From assembly GCA_905210055.1 (NCBI GenBank), contig CAJLVH010000073.1:1-8652 (forward strand): 8,652 bases of DNA, in the 5' to 3' direction. Shown one piece after another: positions 1-4,845 of the stretch. Each line of letters starts with the position of its first letter. Position 1 is the first letter of the stretch. The position numbers and the translations under genes were made by a program. This DNA is from an uncultured Enorma sp. GTDB taxonomy: Bacteria; Actinomycetota; Coriobacteriia; Coriobacteriales; Coriobacteriaceae. The notes beneath the pieces were generated by a model. That model made no database searches. It had not been told where the DNA came from and saw nothing but the letters and a program-made list of their open reading frames with translations.

Positions 1-1
1 C

Positions 2-697
2 GCGATCAAATACGCCGGGCTGAACTACATCGTTTCCCTCGTCAAGACCGCCGCCGAAGCCTCCACCGTGCCAGTGGCGCTGCATCTCGACCACGGCACC
101 AGCTTTGACCAGGTCATCCAGTGCATCGGTAACGGCTTCACCTCCGTCATGATCGACTGGTCCAAGCATCCGCTGGAAGAAAACATCGCCGTCACCAATC
201 AGATTCTCAGCGTCGCCCGCCCACTCGGCATCTCCGTTGAAGCAGAGCTCGGCAAGATCGGCGGCACCGAAGACAACGTCACCGTCAGCGAACGCGAAGC
301 CACCTTCACCGATCCTGCTGAAGCAGAATACTTCGTCCAGCAGACCGGCATTCGCTCCCTCGCCGTCGCCATCGGCACCGCTCATGGCAAGTATCCGGCT
401 GGCTACGTGCCCCATCTCGACTTCGACCGTCTGCATGAGCTCTACAACGCTGTCGAGGTTCCGCTGGTTCTGCACGGCGGCTCCGGCTCCGGCGATGACA
501 ACCTCGCCCGCGCCACCCGCGAGGGCATCACGAAGGTCAACGTGGGTACGTCGCTCTTCAGCGCTGGCATGCAGAACCTTGCCGAGCACGTGGGCGAGCT
601 CACCCGCGCCAACCTTGGCTACAAGATGATCTCTGACGCCTACAAGGCCGAGCTCATCCGTCACATGGAGCTCGTCGGCCAGGTCGGTAAGGCGTAA
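2..697 (+). CDS. Class II ketose-bisphosphate aldolase (fructose/tagatose type), 5' truncated by window edge
   Basis: This is a zinc-dependent class II aldolase that reversibly splits a ketose bisphosphate (fructose-1,6- or tagatose-1,6-bisphosphate) into dihydroxyacetone phosphate and an aldehyde in the cytoplasm. The reading frame is open from base 2, so about 50 N-terminal residues lie outside the window; 231 residues are visible. Family signatures are clear: LDHG at bases 86-97 (catalytic Asp and zinc His), EAELG near 239-253, GTAHG with its zinc His at 383-385, and LHGGSGSG with the last zinc His at 473-475, followed by the phosphate-binding KVNVGT stretch. The C-terminus aligns by eye with KbaY/GatY. 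Where KbaY/GatY have MIDGS, this protein reads MIDWS; this position varies in the wider family. The next gene starts 11 bp downstream, so they are probably co-transcribed. The exact sugar phosphate cannot be told from sequence; a PTS-linked hexose or sugar-acid route is inferred from the neighbours. Confidence 0.93.
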   Translation, partial: AIKYAGLNYIVSLVKTAAEASTVPVALHLDHGTSFDQVIQCIGNGFTSVMIDWSKHPLEENIAVTNQILSVARPLGISVEAELGKIGGTEDNVTVSEREATFTDPAEAEYFVQQTGIRSLAVAIGTAHGKYPAGYVPHLDFDRLHELYNAVEVPLVLHGGSGSGDDNLARATREGITKVNVGTSLFSAGMQNLAEHVGELTRANLGYKMISDAYKAELIRHMELVGQVGKA

Positions 698-708
698 GGG
701 GGAACATC

Positions 709-1122
709 ATGGCAAACGCCCCTGCGATCCTCGTCCTCTCGCACGGCCCCATGTGCGAAGGGCTCGTCGAGTCTGTGAAGATGGTCTACGGCAACGTCGA
801 CGGCCTCGAGGCGCTCGCTCTGCGTGAGGGCGATAACCCCGAGGAGTACGAGGAGTAGTTCCTCGCGCTTGTCGACAAATACGATGGCAACGTGTTCGTC
901 TGCGTCGACATCTTCGGCGGCACCCCGTTCAACACCATCATGTCGTGTGCGCGCACACGCAAGTTCGCGGCGATCGCCGGCATCAATATGCCCATGCTCG
1001 TCGAGCTGCTCGCCACGCGCGACACGCTCGCCGGGGAAGATCTGGCGAAGGCGGTCGTCGAGGCCTTCCAGCTCGTCGACCCCAACCTCTGCGGCATGCT
1101 CGCCGCCATGTACGAGGGCTAA
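709..1122 (+). pseudogene. Mannose-family PTS EIIA domain gene interrupted by an in-frame amber codon
   Basis: The full frame would encode 137 residues, the normal size of a single-domain EIIA of the mannose/fructose/sorbose PTS family, which passes phosphate from HPr to EIIB during sugar uptake. The start is ATG 709 with a strong GGGGGA ribosome-binding site 5 bases upstream. The N-terminus ILVLSHGPMCEGL carries the expected phospho-accepting His12, and the second part contains VDIFGGTPFN, typical of EIIA-Man. Codon 50 (856-858) is TAG; reading resumes in the same frame with perfect family character up to TAA at 1120-1122. A single C-to-T change of a CAG glutamine codon would explain it. The dehydrogenase gene, ygiQ and the phosphoketolase gene all end in TAG, so amber is an ordinary stop here. 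A GTG at 892 could restart the C-terminal half but has no good ribosome-binding site. Likely a recent nonsense mutation or a sequencing error; regulated readthrough is possible but unsupported. Confidence 0.85.
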
Positions 1123-1132
1123 TGCACTATCC

Positions 1133-1162
1133 GCGTCCGCTGCAGCACCCCGCAGTGGACGC
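1133..1162 (+). other. Intercistronic RNA hairpin between EIIA and dehydrogenase genes
   Basis: GCGTCC-G-CTGC (1133-1143) pairs with GCAG-T-GGACGC (1152-1162), giving an 11-bp stem with one G-U wobble and an 8-base loop. No T-run follows, so it is not a classical intrinsic terminator. Its place between two same-strand genes, 29 bases before the dehydrogenase ribosome-binding site, fits an mRNA-stabilising or processing element, or a weak attenuator. Confidence 0.55.
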
Positions 1163-1200
1163 CCATCCCGTTCAAAACCGTTCCTTAGATGGGAGTAATC

Positions 1201-2259
1201 ATGGCAGATTGCAAGGTAGTCATGCTCACCGACGCCTCGATGACGCTTGAGAAGGTTCAGGCCGAAGACGCTCAGAACGAGTTCGCGCGTCTCGCTCCGT
1301 TCGGCGCCGAGATCGCCTACGTCGAAGGCCAGAAGGGCCTTTCGCGCCACGAGTTCTCGCTCTACGCCTCCAAGGTCGAGAAGGAAGGCCCTGAGGCGTT
1401 CCCCACCATCCCCGAGCTCCTCGCCGAGATCGAGGATGCCGACGTCCTCATCGTGAACTTCGCTCCGGTGAACGCCGAAACCATCAAGGCTGCTAAGAAG
1501 CTCAAGCTCATCGCCGTCACGCGTTCTGGTGCCGAGAACGTGAACCTCGAGGCCGCCACCGAGGCAGGCGTCAAGGTCACCGTCTCTCCCGGCCGTCTCG
1601 TCGAGCCCGTCTCCGATTACACCGTCGGCATGATGATCGCCGAGTCCCGCAACATCGCGCGCATGAGCATCACCGCTAACGGCGGCAAGTGGCTCGACAC
1701 CGCGCCGAACGTTGGCTACATCAAGAGCCTTAAGGGCCAGACCGTCGGTATCATCGGCTTTGGCATCATCGGTCGCCGCGTTGCTGAGAAGCTTCACGCT
1801 TTCGGCTGCAACATCGTTGCCTACGATCCGTTCCTGCCCGATGAGGTCTTCGAGCAGGAAGGTGCCCGCAAGGTTGAACTCGACGAGCTCATGGAGGTCT
1901 CCGACTTCGTGTCCGTGCACGCGCGCCTCACGAAGGACACCGAAGGTCTCGTGAGCGCCGAGATGATCGCCAAGATGAAGCCGCACGCGTTCTTCGTGAA
2001 CACTGCGCGCGCCGGCCTTGTCGATATGGACGCGCTCGTTGAGGCGCTCGCCGCGCACAAGATCGGCGGTGCCGCTCTCGACGTGTTCACCGAGGAGCCC
2101 ATCCCCGAGGGTCACCCGATTCTCGCGCTCGACAACGTGACGCTCACCCCGCATCGCGCGGGCAACTGCAGCAACCTTGCTGCGCTTTCGCTTGCCATCG
2201 CGCTCACCGAGGTCGAGAACATCCTTAAGGGCGAGCCGCTCGCGCATCCGAAGAACTAG
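1201..2259 (+). CDS. D-isomer-specific 2-hydroxyacid dehydrogenase (phosphoglycerate dehydrogenase-like)
   Basis: This 352-residue cytoplasmic NAD-dependent oxidoreductase interconverts a D-2-hydroxyacid and its 2-ketoacid. The Rossmann nucleotide-binding loop is GFGIIG at residues 186-191, and Asp209 in AYDP suggests NAD rather than NADP. The catalytic triad of the family is present: Arg270 in NTARAG, Glu299 in DVFTEEP and His318 in TPHRAG. There is no C-terminal ACT domain, so it is not the long serine-pathway SerA type. I chose ATG 1201 because GGGAG at 1191-1195 is spaced 5 bases from it; the in-frame ATG at 1189 would overlap that site. It follows an aldolase and a PTS EIIA gene, so a catabolic role on a sugar-acid or a sugar-derived hydroxyacid is more likely than serine synthesis. 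The substrate cannot be assigned. It may be the last gene of the operon, as a terminator-like structure follows. Confidence 0.9.
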   Translation: MADCKVVMLTDASMTLEKVQAEDAQNEFARLAPFGAEIAYVEGQKGLSRHEFSLYASKVEKEGPEAFPTIPELLAEIEDADVLIVNFAPVNAETIKAAKKLKLIAVTRSGAENVNLEAATEAGVKVTVSPGRLVEPVSDYTVGMMIAESRNIARMSITANGGKWLDTAPNVGYIKSLKGQTVGIIGFGIIGRRVAEKLHAFGCNIVAYDPFLPDEVFEQEGARKVELDELMEVSDFVSVHARLTKDTEGLVSAEMIAKMKPHAFFVNTARAGLVDMDALVEALAAHKIGGAALDVFTEEPIPEGHPILALDNVTLTPHRAGNCSNLAALSLAIALTEVENILKGEPLAHPKN

Positions 2260-2300
2260 TTCGAGTTTTCCGAAGGGGTCATCTCCCACCCCATCTCATA

Positions 2301-2391
2301 GCCCCCGTGCGCTTTCCGGCCGCTTCTCCACACGGCCATCCGTCATCAAGCTCCTTTCCCCATGACGGAAGCGCGCGGGGGCATTTTCTTT
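2301..2391 (+). terminator. Branched terminator-like structure after the dehydrogenase gene
   Basis: A basal stem pairs GCCCCCGTGCGCTT (2301-2314) with AAGCGCGCGGGGGC (2369-2382), 14 bp with one G-U. Inside it sit two further hairpins: GGCCG/CGGCC (2318-2322 with 2333-2337) and CCGTCAT/ATGACGG (2340-2346 with 2362-2368). The run ATTTTCTTT (2383-2391) follows, as expected for an intrinsic terminator reading on the + strand. The outer stem can alternatively extend by TCCG/CGG, competing with the second inner hairpin. It probably ends the upstream operon. Confidence 0.7.
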
Positions 2392-2442
2392 GTCCACACC
2401 GCGTTGCCCCACCACCCGCCGTGAGCGGTACCTGGAAGAGGC

Positions 2443-2457
2443 ATGCCCGAGCCATGA
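2443..2457 (+). other. Possible 4-codon leader reading frame overlapping the lactonase start
   Basis: ATG 2443 lies 2 bases after the end of the best ribosome-binding site here (GGAAGAGG, 2433-2440) and encodes Met-Pro-Glu-Pro before a TGA at 2455-2457. That stop overlaps the lactonase ATG 2454 as ATGA. The spacing to ATG 2443 is too short to be ideal, so this is a weak call; it would allow translational coupling by restart. Confidence 0.2.
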
Positions 2458-3410
2458 TTGGAGCCCCTCAGTTGACTGACCATCATAAGAATCTCCTTGC
2501 CGCCATTCCGCCCGCCGAGCAAGCACTCGAAACGCTCACCGCAGAACGGTTCCTCACCGTAGGAACCGCCAACGGCGACCTTGAGGGGCTGTGTTTCGAC
2601 CGTGCGGGCGATCTGTTCTTCACCGCCATCCAGACCGGGCGCATCTATAAGCTCGATATGAAAACGATGCACCTGCGTGTATTCAAAGAGCTTGGCGGCG
2701 ACGTACGACCGTGCGCGCTTAAGATCCACCGCGATGGGCGTCTGTTCGTAGCCTGCGCAGATTCCAACGAAGGCGGCAAGGTACTCGTGCTCTCGCCGGA
2801 AGGAGAAGACCTCGCAACCGTTGCTCAGGGAGGCGGCTATATCATCGACGACCTCGTGTTCGATAGCGAAGGCGGCTTCTACTTCACGGATCTTGCCGGC
2901 TCCACCGCCAACCCCAACGGCGGCGTGTACTACGTCGACCCGATGTTCGAGCATGTAAAGCCCGTACTCAAGGGTCTCAACGGGGCAAACGGCGTGGCGC
3001 TCTCGCCCGCTGGCGACATGCTCTGGGTTACGGAACACGGTGCGAACAAGCTGCACGCGGTGAAGCTTGGTACCGACCACGTGAGCATCCCGTTCAGCTC
3101 GTCCTCTGTCGCCTACTATTTCTGCGGCTGGGAAGGGCCGGATTCTTGTAGTGTCGATAGCGAGGGGAATCTCTACGTCGCGCTGTTCAGGCAGGGGCGC
3201 TATCTTGTCTTCAACGCTATGGGCGTACCGGTGAGGCAGATCCTCATCCCCGAACGCGCTGAAGGCCGCATGCTGCTGACCACGCACCCCATGTTGCGCC
3301 CGGGTACCCGCGAGCTCTTCCTCACCGCCTCCGACGAGGCAACACACGAGACGGCGCTGTACGTGTCCGAGGGTCTCGCGCCAGCGTATACGAGCTTTCA
3401 GTTCCAGTGA
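2454..3410 (+). CDS. drp35: Drp35/SMP-30-type lactonase (six-bladed beta-propeller)
   Basis: This 318-residue protein belongs to the SMP-30/gluconolactonase/LRE family and resembles Staphylococcus aureus Drp35 over its whole length (about 324 residues there), including RLFV, IDDLVFDSEGGFYFTD, GVYYVDP, LWVTEHGANKLH, EGPDSCSVDS, QILIPER and the terminal SFQFQ. The family hydrolyses lactones with a bound calcium; the likely metal ligands are Glu44 in GDLEGL, Asn179 in GANG and Asp230 in GPDS, with Asp132-Asp133 near the active site. No signal peptide is seen, so it is cytoplasmic. The start is uncertain: ATG 2454 lies 13 bases after GGAAGAGG (2433-2440), while TTG 2472 has GGAG at 2460-2463 with 8-base spacing, and GTG 2421 is also in frame. 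The frame is open back to 2307, but that part overlaps the terminator and is unlikely to be translated. The physiological lactone is unknown. Confidence 0.9.
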   Translation: MIGAPQLTDHHKNLLAAIPPAEQALETLTAERFLTVGTANGDLEGLCFDRAGDLFFTAIQTGRIYKLDMKTMHLRVFKELGGDVRPCALKIHRDGRLFVACADSNEGGKVLVLSPEGEDLATVAQGGGYIIDDLVFDSEGGFYFTDLAGSTANPNGGVYYVDPMFEHVKPVLKGLNGANGVALSPAGDMLWVTEHGANKLHAVKLGTDHVSIPFSSSSVAYYFCGWEGPDSCSVDSEGNLYVALFRQGRYLVFNAMGVPVRQILIPERAEGRMLLTTHPMLRPGTRELFLTASDEATHETALYVSEGLAPAYTSFQFQ

Positions 3411-3480
3411 GGCGCGGCCACTAGGCGCAAAACAGCCTGACGGCTCGTGACCGCGTCTTCGGCGGGCGTCTTCGCAATGA

Positions 3481-3532
3481 ATACCTATCATTTTTGATAG
3501 ATATACCTATCAAAAATGATAGGTATATCTAT
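3481..3532. repeat. Nested perfect palindromes upstream of the AAA_14-DUF4143 gene (probable operator pair)
   Basis: Two copies of CTATCA-N4-TGATAG lie at 3485-3500 (spacer TTTT) and 3507-3522 (spacer AAAA), centres exactly 22 bp apart, about two helical turns. The two copies are also mutual inverted repeats: 3481-3500 is perfectly complementary to 3507-3526 (20-bp arms, 6-base loop). The right copy extends to perfect 16-bp arms, 3497-3512 with 3517-3532, around AAAA. The region ends directly at the -10 box, so it lies upstream of the expected transcription start and would act as DNA, as a repressor or activator site or a cruciform. Confidence 0.8.
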
Positions 3533-3538
3533 TATAAT
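3533..3538 (+). promoter_or_regulatory. Consensus -10 box for the AAA_14-DUF4143 gene
   Basis: TATAAT matches the sigma-70 consensus exactly. A 17-base spacer would put the -35 hexamer at 3510-3515 (TCAAAA), inside the palindrome and far from TTGACA, so the promoter may depend on, or be occluded by, a factor bound at the palindromes. Transcription would begin near 3545, giving a leader of about 27 bases. ATTATAAT (3531-3538) is itself self-complementary. Confidence 0.6.
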
Positions 3539-3571
3539 TGCGAGGGACAAGCCACGAGAAAGGCTGCGCAT

Positions 3572-4735
3572 ATGTACCAGAGAGAGTTGTCCTATCGGCT
3601 GGCAAAGCGCTTGCGTGAGCCAAGACACTTCATGCAAATCGTCATGGGGCCCCGTCAAACAGGCAAGACAACCGCCATTCAACAGGCGCTGCAGCAAGTC
3701 GGCCTACCCTATCACGTGGCATCGGCAGATGCATCGGAACAATCTCCTGCATGGATCGAAGTCGAGTGGAGGCAAGCCCGCAACGCAGCAATGCGAGGAC
3801 AGGCAATACTCGTTCTGGATGAGATTCAGAAGGTCCCCGAGTGGTCCAACACGGTCAAGGCGCTCTGGGACGAAGACAGCTGGAACGGCACTCCTCTGAC
3901 AGTCGTGCTTTCTGGCTCGTCCTCCCTATTGCTCGCCGAAGGGCTTACGGAGTCACTCGCAGGCCGCTTCGAGCTGTTGCGCTCTACCCATTGGTCGTTT
4001 TCTGAAATGCATGATGCTTTCGGCTATACACTCGATGACTATCTGCACTTCGGCGGGTATCCGGGTGCTGCAAGCCTCTGCCAAGACGAACTTCGCTGGC
4101 GCTCGTATATGCGTGATTCGATTATCGAGACGACCATCTCGCGCGACATCTTACAAATGGAGCACGTAAGGAAACCCGCCCTTATGCGGGCTCTGTTCGA
4201 TCTTGGTGCTCAGTACTCCGCACAAGAGCTTTCCTATCGGAAAATCTTAGGTCAGCTCGACGACAAGGGAAATACCGACACCGTCAAGCACTATCTCACG
4301 TTACTCGAGGGTGCCGGCATCATGTCTGGCTTACAGAAATATCACGGCAAGCAAGTTGTTTCACGCGCAAGCTCTCCGCGACTCATGGTGCACGACCCGT
4401 CACTCATGACCGCCTCTTGGAGAGGGAGCGGAAACCTCTTGCACGATCCTGCTCTCCGCGGTCACCTTGTCGAAACGGCCGTCGGCTCCACGCTCATCGC
4501 GCGCTCCCAGCTGGAGAACTTTGAGCTCTATTGGTGGCGTGAGGGCAATCTCGAAGTCGATTTCGTGCTCAAACGCGGAGATGACATGATAGCTATCGAG
4601 GTTAAAAGCGGACGCATCAAGAAAAGCGGCATCGGCGAGTTCTGCAAGCTCTACAAAACTGCCCGACCGATCGTCGTAGGTGCGCGCAATGCTCCTTTGG
4701 ATGCCTTCCTCGCCGGAGAGATACCGCTGTTTTAA
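3572..4735 (+). CDS. AAA_14-DUF4143 ATPase with PD-(D/E)XK-like C-terminus
   Basis: This 387-residue protein has the usual two-part layout of its family. The N-terminal P-loop ATPase has Walker A GPRQTGKT at residues 26-33, Walker B ILVLDE at 79-84 and a LAGRFE arginine near 132. The C-terminal DUF4143 part carries a nuclease-like signature: Glu300, Glu328 and Asp330 in LEVDFVL, and Glu343-Val-Lys345 in AIEVKSG. The biological role of the family is poorly known; DNA transactions or defence are often guessed. I chose ATG 3572 because GAGAAAGG (3556-3563) sits 8 bases upstream and just downstream of the -10 box; an in-frame ATG at 3494 would lie inside the palindromes and upstream of the promoter. 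Base composition differs from the neighbours: 4261-4320 is 55% G+C against 65% in 6181-6240 by direct count, and TTA, AGG and AAA codons appear. This suggests horizontal acquisition. It stands alone, without an obvious partner gene. Confidence 0.9.
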   Translation: MYQRELSYRLAKRLREPRHFMQIVMGPRQTGKTTAIQQALQQVGLPYHVASADASEQSPAWIEVEWRQARNAAMRGQAILVLDEIQKVPEWSNTVKALWDEDSWNGTPLTVVLSGSSSLLLAEGLTESLAGRFELLRSTHWSFSEMHDAFGYTLDDYLHFGGYPGAASLCQDELRWRSYMRDSIIETTISRDILQMEHVRKPALMRALFDLGAQYSAQELSYRKILGQLDDKGNTDTVKHYLTLLEGAGIMSGLQKYHGKQVVSRASSPRLMVHDPSLMTASWRGSGNLLHDPALRGHLVETAVGSTLIARSQLENFELYWWREGNLEVDFVLKRGDDMIAIEVKSGRIKKSGIGEFCKLYKTARPIVVGARNAPLDAFLAGEIPLF

Positions 4736-4845
4736 TGAGGCCGGGCGAATGTTGCTGATGCAATTACTGTAGCGCCCCCGCGTTCTCCCGTCATAATGGC
4801 AATGTATGGCGCTATATAGATAGCGTACTAACGATACACCCCTCA
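4736..4845. other. Intergenic region upstream of ygiQ with a small inverted repeat
   Basis: This 110-bp AT-richer gap must hold the ygiQ promoter if that gene is transcribed alone. CGCTAT-ATAG-ATAGCG at 4810-4825 is a 6-bp-arm inverted repeat containing TATATA and TATAGA, which could serve as a -10 or an operator. I see no convincing -35 and no terminator for the ATPase gene here. Confidence 0.35.

Noticed and set aside
856..858. Amber codon read as pyrrolysine
   Set aside because: Amber ends three other genes here, the protein family has no known pyrrolysine, and no supporting tRNA or synthetase is visible.
661..2289. Long minus-strand open frame of 542 codons
   Set aside because: It lies opposite the EIIA and dehydrogenase genes and its translation is Arg/Asp/His-rich with no recognisable domain; it is a shadow of high-G+C coding sequence.
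2275..2292. Small hairpin GGGGT/ACCCC before the branched terminator
   Set aside because: Five base pairs with an 8-base loop and no T-run; weak and likely chance.
2307..2453. N-terminal extension of the lactonase frame
   Set aside because: It runs through the terminator structure, is Pro/Ser/His-rich, and lengthens the protein beyond the Drp35 family size.
3453..3474. Direct repeat GCGTCTTCG, two copies
   Set aside because: Too short and too close in composition to background to mean anything by itself.
2346..3491. Minus-strand open frame of 381 codons opposite the lactonase gene
   Set aside because: The plus strand matches Drp35 throughout; the minus translation has no recognisable motif.
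3481..3532. CRISPR array or insertion-sequence ends
   Set aside because: Only two short palindromic units with a 22-bp period, no spacers of uniform size and no transposase nearby.
3494..3571. Upstream ATG giving a 26-residue extension of the AAA_14-DUF4143 protein
   Set aside because: It falls inside the palindromes and upstream of the -10 box, has no ribosome-binding site, and ATG 3572 has a good one.
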